NCBI GenBank assembly: GCA_015259125.1
Contig: JABZGR010000050.1
Coordinates: 1-7,580 of the forward strand
DNA from: Alloprevotella tannerae
Lineage (GTDB): Bacteria > Bacteroidota > Bacteroidia > Bacteroidales > Bacteroidaceae
Direction of reading: 5' to 3'
DNA: 7,580 nt
The notes beneath the pieces were generated by a model. It saw nothing but the letters and a program-made list of their open reading frames with translations, was not told where the DNA came from and searched no databases. This document shows positions 1 through 7,483 of the stretch, piece by piece. A program made the translations under genes and the position numbers. Position 1 is the first letter of the stretch, and each line of letters starts with the position of its first letter.

Positions 1-209
1 AATGATCCTGAAAAGGAAGAGAATTATTGTCCGAACCATTTTTCAAAGGTCTCATGTAGTGTAAACGAAATAGAAAACCCGCAGAAAAAAGAAAACTATC
101 ACTCGCAACAATCCAACTGAGAACGATGTATTGCATACCAACATAAGTATCCGACTCGTGCGCGTTTACGCCGTGTCGGATACCTATCTATAAATGGATT
201 ATCGCTTTC
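1..209. other. Window edge: intergenic DNA with a possible 3' end of a rightward gene
   Basis: A plus-strand frame is open from base 1 to a TGA at 118-120, giving 39 residues (NDPEKEENYCPNHFSK... ending SQQSN). They are polar and match no family I recognise. Thirty-nine stop-free codons in AT-rich DNA are only weak evidence. The opposite strand also has short starts running off the edge: ATG at 39-37, giving the hydrophobic MVRTIILFLFRII, and ATG at 55-53. A downstream leftward gene beginning here is therefore an equal possibility. No family can be assigned to either. Positions 121-209 hold the hairpin at 147-183 and nothing else I can identify. Confidence 0.3.
147..183 (-). terminator. Hairpin downstream of the protease gene, possible (bidirectional) terminator
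   Basis: GTATCCGAC (147-155) and GTCGGATAC (175-183) form a perfect 9-bp stem. A small inner GCG-TTTA-CGC hairpin (162-171) may stack in the loop. The element begins 26 bases after the protease stop codon. It lacks a T-run on either strand. A rightward reading frame open from the window edge ends at 118-120, also 26 bases away, so the hairpin could serve convergent transcripts. Confidence 0.5.
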
Positions 210-2762
210 TTATTTGACAGCAACTTTTTTTCCGTTAACAATGTATATTCCTTTGGCAAGTCCATTAAAGTTGGTTGCTGCCTTTACGATAAGTCTTCCC
301 GCTGACGTGTAGATATCGAAAGTATCGCTGTCAATCTTAACACCTGCAATACCATCAGTTGCCGACTGTATGGTAAGATGAGCAGGCATATAGTTGAAGA
401 GATAGTTTTCTGAAAGGCCTCCACTAATATTAATGGTATATACTCCCGGAGTATCAAAGACCGTAACAACAGAGCCATCATCCTTATTGACGGTGAACGT
501 TGGTGCTTCCGTCAATTCTAGCGTTGTCTCATTGTTCTGCAGCCCATCTATCGTGTAGGCAAAAGTTGGCGTTTCACCAGCCTTAATGGTCAAATCCTTT
601 GCGTGGAGATTTGCTGTAGCTTTTTGCACATAAAGAATGCCATCTATAAATTCGACCTGCTCTTCCACAATTGATCCACGATTAATATGGATCGTGTATT
701 TGCCAACGGGTGAAGTCGGTGTAGCCTCACAAGTAACTTCCGGTGTGCCACTGACATAATCGCCCTTAACCTGCCAGCCAAACTTAGGATTCTCCTCGCC
801 ATATTTTCTGATAGCGCCACGCACTTTTATTGTTGTACCAAACTCTACGACATTGAAGTCGCGCCATTGTTCGCTACCTTGATAGCGTGACTTCGTACCT
901 GTTGGCACTTGAAGCTTAATGGCAGATTTGTTGAGATCATCAAATACGTTGCGCCCCAATTCGGGTACAGTCTTAGCATAACTACGAATAATTGATATGG
1001 CATTGCAACCGGCAAACGCCTCATGGCCTATTTCGACAAGACTAGCAGGCAACGTAACCTTTGTCAAGCCGACACACCCGGAAAGTCCATATTGATGAAT
1101 CTTCTTTATGCCCTTCTTTACAGAAAGATCACCAGAGGCATAGGGAAGCACTGAAATGATCTCTGAAGAATCCTTTGTCATCAACAGCTGACCATCAAAA
1201 ACATAGTTCTTATCTTGACCGGCAGGAATAGAAACAGAATCAAGACGAACTAATCCGCCTAGAGCCCCATCAGCGATAACTGTCGTTGTTTCCGGCAAAT
1301 ACAATTTATGCAAGCCGGAGCAGCCATAGAAGGCTCGTTCTGGCACTTCATGCTTTGTCGTGGTCAATCGTCGCACACCATCAATAAGATAAGGCTCGCC
1401 ACCTTCAACAATCTCAGCTTCTGTAAGATCAAGCTCTTGCAACATACTACGCTGACTCTTTCCATCTTGACCTCTACCGGCAATCCTGCGAATGACCTGC
1501 AAATCGGTAGAATTTATCTTACCCTTTACTTTCAACTTCGTGATTCTATGATAGGTAGAATCACGAATTAGCGTAGCCAGCTTACCCGGCTCACGGACGG
1601 TGATCGTATCCTTAAGCTGTTCACCATGAGTACCTTCAAACCCAATGATCATATCTTGATCAGCAGAAAACTTGTAAGTTTGAGGATTTAGGAGAGCAAT
1701 ATCATAGAAGCCATCAAAGTTGCCTTCCCATCCCCAATTGATCCAGACCTTTCCGTCTGTATCATATCCGGAAAGCACAAAGGCATGGCCGCCGTGTCCC
1801 AAATCTTGACCGGAATAAAAGATGGCACGGCGCGCATTCAGTTCATTATAAATAATATCCATCCAAGCCTCCTCGCTGTAATATTTTCGTTCAAGCATTT
1901 GGGTTGTTTCCGGATAACCAAAGTTTCGCTTGAGACCTTCGCAAGCATTATAGGTATAGGATCCTGAAGCATCGGTTGCATATGACATATCAGCAGCTAC
2001 ACCACAATCGAGCATTAGTCGTGCTACAGCATTGCCTTGCTCAGCTGTATACTGCCCATCATAATTATCAATCATATTAGCCCAGTCGTATTCGCTTTCT
2101 TCATAGTTAACCGTTACCTTCTTCTTGGAACCATCCGCCTGCTTTACAGTCACAGAATGTTTCCCTATACCTCGCTTCGGATACCCATTATAATACATAA
2201 TCTGAGCCATTGCCGTAGCAACGCAACCGGTGACACATTTACCTGTACCGCCATAGCCTTGCCAGCCACCGGTACCGGAAGCTGTTCCCTCCGGACATAA
2301 ATCGTTAAAAGGTTTCTCCTGTCCCCAATGTGAGGTAACGAATGCAGGTATCTGTGCTGCATATTTGCTCTGATCAGGTGCGATCATTTTTTTAGGTTTT
2401 CCAACCTTTACAAGTTCATTAATAGACGCCTCTGCTACAGAAAGATACCATTTAAAATTATCGTTCTTCGAATGGTTATCGAAGGGAGTATTCGAGTAGG
2501 CAATGACGGCAGGAAGAAGGTCATCATTGCTGACAATAACAAATCCCCCACCATCATAGCCCATAATCGTATAGGCATTATTGGATTGTAGCATTTTAAG
2601 GCTGCCTCGCTGTGTGGGTGCATGCTTCAGTAGGGATGATGTACTGAACACGCGCGCGGCAGCTGCCTTAATAGCGGCCTTTGTCCTCGGTGCTGCTGAT
2701 GCAAACAAAGCGATGCTTAGCGCGAATAACAGACTTATGGATATTCGTTTGCTAAAGTTCAT
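210..2762 (-). CDS. Secreted C10 (streptopain/interpain-like) cysteine protease with LRR, MBG repeats and a T9SS-type tail
   Basis: This is a papain-like cysteine protease of family C10, related to SpeB, PrtT and interpain A, predicted to be secreted as a zymogen. Residues 1-23 form a Sec signal peptide (basic start, hydrophobic core, ASA before the cut). Residues about 25-125 match the Spi/pro-domain that keeps C10 enzymes inactive. The peptidase domain spans about 138-360: Gln148 in HWGQEKPFN (oxyanion hole), catalytic Cys180 in TGCVATAMAQIMYYN, catalytic His326 in GGHAFVLSGYD, and Trp343 in INWGWEG. All key residues are present, so activity is likely. Residues about 385-642 resemble BspA-type leucine-rich repeats (AFYGCSGLHKLYLP, EAFAGCNAI). 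Two MBG-like repeats follow (about 645-714 and 716-798; KYGEENPKF, SPVGKYTI). Residues 803-850 form a short T9SS-like tail ending GKKVAVK. The start is fixed by an in-frame TAA at 2775-2777. No Shine-Dalgarno sequence is seen, as is usual in Bacteroidota. The family assignment is firm; the substrate is unknown. Confidence 0.95.
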   Translation of the reverse strand: MNFSKRISISLLFALSIALFASAAPRTKAAIKAAAARVFSTSSLLKHAPTQRGSLKMLQSNNAYTIMGYDGGGFVIVSNDDLLPAVIAYSNTPFDNHSKNDNFKWYLSVAEASINELVKVGKPKKMIAPDQSKYAAQIPAFVTSHWGQEKPFNDLCPEGTASGTGGWQGYGGTGKCVTGCVATAMAQIMYYNGYPKRGIGKHSVTVKQADGSKKKVTVNYEESEYDWANMIDNYDGQYTAEQGNAVARLMLDCGVAADMSYATDASGSYTYNACEGLKRNFGYPETTQMLERKYYSEEAWMDIIYNELNARRAIFYSGQDLGHGGHAFVLSGYDTDGKVWINWGWEGNFDGFYDIALLNPQTYKFSADQDMIIGFEGTHGEQLKDTITVREPGKLATLIRDSTYHRITKLKVKGKINSTDLQVIRRIAGRGQDGKSQRSMLQELDLTEAEIVEGGEPYLIDGVRRLTTTKHEVPERAFYGCSGLHKLYLPETTTVIADGALGGLVRLDSVSIPAGQDKNYVFDGQLLMTKDSSEIISVLPYASGDLSVKKGIKKIHQYGLSGCVGLTKVTLPASLVEIGHEAFAGCNAISIIRSYAKTVPELGRNVFDDLNKSAIKLQVPTGTKSRYQGSEQWRDFNVVEFGTTIKVRGAIRKYGEENPKFGWQVKGDYVSGTPEVTCEATPTSPVGKYTIHINRGSIVEEQVEFIDGILYVQKATANLHAKDLTIKAGETPTFAYTIDGLQNNETTLELTEAPTFTVNKDDGSVVTVFDTPGVYTINISGGLSENYLFNYMPAHLTIQSATDGIAGVKIDSDTFDIYTSAGRLIVKAATNFNGLAKGIYIVNGKKVAVK
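1537..1567. repeat. Perfect 12-bp inverted repeat inside the protease gene
   Basis: TTCGTGATTCTA (1537-1548) and TAGAATCACGAA (1556-1567) are exact reverse complements separated by 7 bases. In the protease the element covers about residues 399-409 (RDSTYHRIT region), in the linker between the catalytic domain and the leucine-rich repeats. It would fold as a hairpin in mRNA or single-stranded DNA. The reading frame is uninterrupted. Whether it has any function is unknown. Confidence 0.6.
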
Positions 2763-2835
2763 AATATTGAAGAGTTATAGTGTATTTTACTTTTAACATT
2801 GCATTTGCGTGAGTTTATATTTCTGCTCACCGATA

Positions 2836-2889
2836 GAGAGGCGCTTGGATGAAGCGATGCATACGAACAAAAAAAACATCAAGCCTCTC
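2836..2889. repeat. Imperfect inverted repeat in the protease gene leader, with an A8/T8 run
   Basis: The left arm GAGAGGCGCTTGGATG (2836-2851) and right arm CATCAAGCCTCTC (2877-2889) pair over 13 bp (6+3+4) with bulges of two bases (2842-2843) and one base (2847). The 25-base loop holds an A8 run (2869-2876; T8 on the minus strand) and the palindrome ATGCAT. A competing small hairpin, CGCTT (2842-2846) with AAGCG (2852-2856), overlaps the left arm. The element sits 74-127 bases before the protease start. If transcribed it would be a structured leader, but its role is unknown. No good TAnnTTTG promoter was found in this gap. Confidence 0.4.
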
Positions 2890-2917
2890 CTTTAAGCCCC
2901 TTATCCCTTAAGAGATA

Positions 2918-2948
2918 GAGCCGCAATCCTCAACAAGGGTTGCGGCTC
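2918..2948 (-). terminator. Hairpin downstream of the adhesin gene, probable terminator
   Basis: GAGCCGCAATCCT (2918-2930) pairs with AGGGTTGCGGCTC (2936-2948) around a 5-base loop, giving a 13-bp stem with a single G-U type pair. It lies 40 bases past the adhesin stop codon and about 155 bases before the protease start. No clear T-run follows on either strand, so it may terminate weakly, process or stabilise the 3' end, or allow read-through into the protease gene. Confidence 0.6.
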
Positions 2949-2988
2949 CATAAACTAACTTTCGCCAGATTGACGAACAGAGACTTTG

Positions 2989-5900
2989 TTACTTAACCAC
3001 AACCTTCTTGCCATTGACAATGTAGACGCCTTTGCTTAAGAAGTTGAGGTTCTTAGCACCCTTGATAACCAACTTGCCATCGACGGCATATACATCATAG
3101 ACAATCTCGCCATTAGCGTTAATCTGCTGAACGGCTGTTGCAACTTCTACTTCTACCGGCTCTGATTCAGCGCCATCAGCATAAACGGCCGTTACGCTAT
3201 ATTTGTGATTGCCGTTTGTTGTCGGTTGGTCATCGCAGTTGGTCTTATAGGTATTACTAACCAACTCACCATCGCGATAGACATTATATGAGATCGGGCC
3301 ATCACCTGCTTCAAAGACAGCATCATCTACCATAAAGGCAAACACATTGTCTTTACTCGTAATATGATGGATCGCAAAGAATTTCGTGCCTTCGGGCACT
3401 TCTACGCTAATCTCTGTCCACGTACCCGAACCCTGTACGTGAGTATCACCGATCTTCACAAAGCTAGAAGTCTCGCTATTGGTCGTAGAGGCAAGTACAT
3501 CGAAGATTTCCGTACCATAGCTATTGTCCTGCGGCTTGAGGTTATTCACCCAGAAGCGAATGGTTTGTGCTTTACCGGAAAGTTGAGGACTAATAAGCCA
3601 GTTGTCTGCATCTAAATAATCGTTACCCATATCATCTATCTGATATACAGCAACAGCTGCCTTTTCTCCGGAATGTGGTGCGACCTCTTGGGGATCATTA
3701 AAGATATCGGCAGGTTGCCAGTTGATAAATGCAAACTGCTCACCTTGATGCGGGTACTGAATGCCTGACACGAGTTCGCCGGCATATCCGTGATCATTGT
3801 CAACTGTTGCCCAAGCTCCAAATTGAGTAGACCAAGGGTCATAATCTTCAAATCTATCCGTCGTCTCTGTCGTGGTTGAAGCAGGAGAATCCCACGTCAG
3901 TTTTACCATCGAACTTGTAGAGCCTGTAGACTTGAGGTTCTGCGGTGCAAGAACATTGGGCGTTTCCAGTTTAACAACAGCTTCAGCCTCATTGTTTTCA
4001 GGATCAAGGTCATTGTCTACTATTAAAGTAACTTTTACCTTAAGCTTAGCTGCCTTGTTAAGACTTGTAGTCGTACATGTGATCGGAAGCTCAGCATACT
4101 GCAAGAGTGACAGGCTCTTTTCAATCGCTTCTTCCTTGACAACCTTACCATCAACGCTAACTGCGACTTTGGCATTCTCAATATTGTCAAGTCCCAAATT
4201 GGTTACCTTTACATTCAATTTTATGGGCTGCCCTTTCTTGACGCTTTCAGGTGTAACTAATGCGATCGCGGCATCTTTCTGGAATGGGTCTGCAATATTA
4301 ATATTGTCAAGATGTACAGCATCATCAGCAATATCATCAGCAATACCAATTATGCGCAGACTCACGTAGTCTTCACCTATTAATTCTGTAGGAATATCTA
4401 CACGATACGTTTTCCACTTTCCATTTGTGGATGCCTCAGTGTTTGTCCAGACTGGCTCTGTCATTGATCCGTCCTTCTTTCCAAAGCGCAATTCAACTTT
4501 TGCTTTTGGAGAGCCATCGCCGCGATAATCAAACACAAGTTTGGGGTTCATCGAACCTTGAAGTGCAATTTTACCAGTAAGAATCGTAGAAACGCCTGTC
4601 TCAGATGGACGGAAAATAATAGAACCATTATCGTTATCAGAAGAGACATCGTTAGTAACGGCCCACATCGTATTCTTTCCCGATGACTCAAGACCTATAA
4701 ACTGATTTTCTATAGTTCCACCCTTGAAACTATTGTGGAAAGGCAATGTGTAGGGAGCACCCACGACAAGCGTACCAGCCACCCAATTGCTTGGGCCGGC
4801 CACATTCTCGGCATTGATTGCCCATCGCTGATACTTCTGTTCACCTTCATTATTATTCAGGCCGGTAACGACGTATTCGGTAATGCCCTTGACCTTACCG
4901 ATCTCTTCGCCAAGCTTACCATCATCGCCGATGTTATGAATCTTGTAAGAAATTTCTGATGGCAAAATAACACCATTGTGTGCACCGGCGGGAACTTCCC
5001 ATTTGAGTTTTACAGCTGTAGTTTGGTCGAAGGCCTTAACCTTGCCCATTACCGGTGTATCTTGCCCAACATAAACCTTAGCCGTGGCTTTCTTACCATA
5101 GTCGTAAGCATTATAAGCAATAATCGTATAGAAATTCTCTCCGTTTACTGCGGCATTATCTACAAGCAGTTGTTCTGATCCCGGAGTGGGATTGACAATA
5201 CTCTTCACAAGGCGATCACCACTCTTTACGTCTATCTTGGTAATACTACTGAGCACGGTGCCGTCTACAGTAGTGGTTGGTGCATTAAACTTCAGTGTTA
5301 CTTTAAGAGCCCCTGTTTGATCTGCAGTAGCTATAAGATTGTCCACTGCTGCAGGAGCCTTTGCGTCAGCAGCCCCCTCAACCGAAATAGAGTCTATTAA
5401 AATAGCATATCTGTCAGGTTCTGAGATCGCGTGGAAACCCAAATAATAGTTACCATCAGCCGTGGGCGTTATCTTCCCGGTGAACGTCTTGTTGTTGATA
5501 CCTGCAATCTCCGTGGCCTGAAGTATCACGCCCGTCATAGCTTCTGCCGTTTTGTCTGCACCCCACTTCACCTCCATACGCTCTGCAAAATCTTTTAAAC
5601 CTGCAGCGGCCTTGAAGGAGACGTTGTAAGTCCTACCCTGCTTCATTCGGATAGGTGGTGATATAAGCCAATCGTCTCCTGCGTTATCTTTGTTGAATTT
5701 GTATTGGAATAACCCACCTTTGGCATTGCTCCATTCCCAAGAGCTACCATCGTGGTTCTTATCAAGAATAGTGTAGAGTTTTGAGTCGGCCTCTGTCAGC
5801 AAATCATCGAAGAAAGGCACGTCTAAGGCCTCACCAAACACTTGGCCATCGGTTGTAGCCAACGCACTACTTCGTGTCGTATTATTAGCACGCACAGAAT

Positions 5901-7428
5901 AGGTGTAGCAAGACAATTTTCCCATAGGAATAACCTCGCTGAACGTAGTAGTAGATATATCAGAAGCCACATTTTCTGTTGACGAATCTACATTACGATA
6001 AACATCATAGGTAATATTTCCGAGGTAACCTTGATGCGTACCAGCTGTGGGCGCGTCCCACGTCACGACGGCATTGCCGGATTCGTCGACCGTGAGCTTC
6101 AAGTTGCTTACAATGTTTGGCGTATCATAGCCGGCATATGTAGTTAGTTTGGCCCTTGGCCCCTTACCGGCATCATTGCTAAACACTACAATGAAATTGA
6201 CAACGCCCTCTGCTACGTTGGCATTGATCGTAGTCTGATTGCCTGCCTCTGCGTTGCCAGTAGCTACCTCTATGCCATTGGCAAAAACAGTATAACTAAG
6301 GGTTCCTGACAGATTGCTACCATCAAACTTCTTATTCGGCGCAGTAAAGGTGAATGTGCCATTGGTCGCCGCATTCACAAAATTAGAAGAAAGGTTGGTC
6401 GCTGCTGCCGGAGCACCATTCGCAATCGGCGTTGTTGGAATGGTAAGCGCCATGATTGATGCCGTTTCCGTATATGAGCCAATGGGGGTTACGTGTCCGT
6501 TTGATAGATCAATCGTATAAAGCTGAAACTTTCCATCTTTATCGGTAGATGCCCAATAGAACTCATTCGTTCTTGGATCAAACTCACCGCTTTGCGTATA
6601 ATATTGTCCGTTTCGATCAGAAACTTGCACGCCCGTTGAGCCTTTTAGGGTTTCTGCTCCTGTCGTGCGGTCAATCTGATAAAAGTCGCCTTCGCTGGTT
6701 ACACCATAAGCGAAGCCATCGTTAGCAACACCCAGTGCTACATACTTGTGAAGTGCAGGGGCTATTGTGGTTCGCTTAAGCGTAGCGTAGTCGATAACAC
6801 CCCATTCATAGGCACTCAGATCAGGCGTAAAAAACTGCCCAAAAATTTCTCCTGTTGCGGGATCGGTAGCCGTTTCTGTTGCCGTCAAGCTCAAGTCACT
6901 AACTTCTTCAGGCTGACCTACCAACTCCCAAGTCTTCGTGTTAAAGGAATAGTGAATAAGCTTAACAATACCGTAGCTTGAGTAACTTGTATCGAGAAAC
7001 AATCCGTGAAGATCATCGCCAACAATACCGCTACCAGCATTGAAATAACCCTTATAATAGTCTGCTAACGCATCAAAGTTGACATTGGCTGTAGGGTGGA
7101 AAGAATAGATACCTAGTAAGTCGTTGGTAAGGAGATTTCCCCACATCGTTAAATCCGGATTGACCTTCAGCAGGTTTATCGGGAGCTGCGGACGAATTGG
7201 AATCGTAGGCTGACTGAATGGAGACTTAACACCTCTTGGAAGCGTCTTCATCTTTAGTGCAGGAAAAGCCTTTAAAGGGTTAACCTTCTGCGCAGGCGCT
7301 TTGTGCCCGGGCAGTGTTCTTGTCGGTCTGGGCGGCGTGCCGCCAGGCTGATTCATTTGTGCGGATGCGGGTAATGCAAACGCAGTCGTGGCAAGTAATG
7401 CCATCAGAATGACTAGCCGTTTACTCAT
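2989..7428 (-). CDS. Large secreted multidomain adhesin-like protein: propeller-like region, fibronectin III and choice-of-anchor J (cleaved adhesin) modules, CARDB, T9SS-type tail
   Basis: This 1479-residue protein has no catalytic motif that I can see and looks like a surface adhesin or glycan/protein-binding scaffold. Residues 1-23 are a Sec signal peptide (cut after PASA). A proline-rich stretch follows (about 27-90). Residues about 91-332 contain repeated strands such as LYTIDLSNGHVTPIG and FYQIDRTTGAETLKG, suggesting a beta-propeller-like fold. Next come fibronectin III-like domains (about 338-434 and 435-532) and a choice-of-anchor J jelly roll (about 535-686, with DDWLISP at 585-591). 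The same order recurs: fibronectin III-like (about 690-789 and 790-890) and a divergent jelly roll (about 893-1047). A CARDB-like domain occupies about 1050-1157. The last fibronectin III domain (about 1158-1430) is interrupted by a third jelly roll (about 1190-1375, DNWLISP at 1275-1281). The tail (about 1436-1479) ends GKKVVVK and resembles T9SS sorting signals. An in-frame TAA at 7432-7434, two codons before the ATG, fixes the start. The jelly-roll calls are secure; the propeller and CARDB calls are less so. The ligand is unknown. Confidence 0.93.
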   Translation of the reverse strand: MSKRLVILMALLATTAFALPASAQMNQPGGTPPRPTRTLPGHKAPAQKVNPLKAFPALKMKTLPRGVKSPFSQPTIPIRPQLPINLLKVNPDLTMWGNLLTNDLLGIYSFHPTANVNFDALADYYKGYFNAGSGIVGDDLHGLFLDTSYSSYGIVKLIHYSFNTKTWELVGQPEEVSDLSLTATETATDPATGEIFGQFFTPDLSAYEWGVIDYATLKRTTIAPALHKYVALGVANDGFAYGVTSEGDFYQIDRTTGAETLKGSTGVQVSDRNGQYYTQSGEFDPRTNEFYWASTDKDGKFQLYTIDLSNGHVTPIGSYTETASIMALTIPTTPIANGAPAAATNLSSNFVNAATNGTFTFTAPNKKFDGSNLSGTLSYTVFANGIEVATGNAEAGNQTTINANVAEGVVNFIVVFSNDAGKGPRAKLTTYAGYDTPNIVSNLKLTVDESGNAVVTWDAPTAGTHQGYLGNITYDVYRNVDSSTENVASDISTTTFSEVIPMGKLSCYTYSVRANNTTRSSALATTDGQVFGEALDVPFFDDLLTEADSKLYTILDKNHDGSSWEWSNAKGGLFQYKFNKDNAGDDWLISPPIRMKQGRTYNVSFKAAAGLKDFAERMEVKWGADKTAEAMTGVILQATEIAGINNKTFTGKITPTADGNYYLGFHAISEPDRYAILIDSISVEGAADAKAPAAVDNLIATADQTGALKVTLKFNAPTTTVDGTVLSSITKIDVKSGDRLVKSIVNPTPGSEQLLVDNAAVNGENFYTIIAYNAYDYGKKATAKVYVGQDTPVMGKVKAFDQTTAVKLKWEVPAGAHNGVILPSEISYKIHNIGDDGKLGEEIGKVKGITEYVVTGLNNNEGEQKYQRWAINAENVAGPSNWVAGTLVVGAPYTLPFHNSFKGGTIENQFIGLESSGKNTMWAVTNDVSSDNDNGSIIFRPSETGVSTILTGKIALQGSMNPKLVFDYRGDGSPKAKVELRFGKKDGSMTEPVWTNTEASTNGKWKTYRVDIPTELIGEDYVSLRIIGIADDIADDAVHLDNINIADPFQKDAAIALVTPESVKKGQPIKLNVKVTNLGLDNIENAKVAVSVDGKVVKEEAIEKSLSLLQYAELPITCTTTSLNKAAKLKVKVTLIVDNDLDPENNEAEAVVKLETPNVLAPQNLKSTGSTSSMVKLTWDSPASTTTETTDRFEDYDPWSTQFGAWATVDNDHGYAGELVSGIQYPHQGEQFAFINWQPADIFNDPQEVAPHSGEKAAVAVYQIDDMGNDYLDADNWLISPQLSGKAQTIRFWVNNLKPQDNSYGTEIFDVLASTTNSETSSFVKIGDTHVQGSGTWTEISVEVPEGTKFFAIHHITSKDNVFAFMVDDAVFEAGDGPISYNVYRDGELVSNTYKTNCDDQPTTNGNHKYSVTAVYADGAESEPVEVEVATAVQQINANGEIVYDVYAVDGKLVIKGAKNLNFLSKGVYIVNGKKVVVK

Positions 7429-7483
7429 GTTTTAATGGGTTTAAGTAACTTTTTAATGTTTAATTTTTGGAGTTGGTCCGCCG

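Noticed and set aside
2..64. Plus-strand ATG at base 2 giving a 20-residue basic peptide
   Set aside because: Too short, at the window edge, no promoter or family support.
1308..1571. Plus-strand open frame of 87 codons opposite the protease gene
   Set aside because: Antisense to conserved LRR-coding sequence, with no family features.
1646..1662. Paired TGATCA palindromes separated by a few bases
   Set aside because: Six-base palindromes inside coding sequence; too short to distinguish from chance.
4293..4306. 14-bp perfect palindrome CAATATTAATATTG
   Set aside because: Very AT-rich, inside the coding sequence for LDNINIAD, and readily explained by codon composition.
3872..4369. Plus-strand open frame of 165 codons opposite the adhesin gene
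   Set aside because: It lies wholly inside a well-supported minus-strand gene, has no recognisable domain or promoter, and its translation looks like an antisense shadow.
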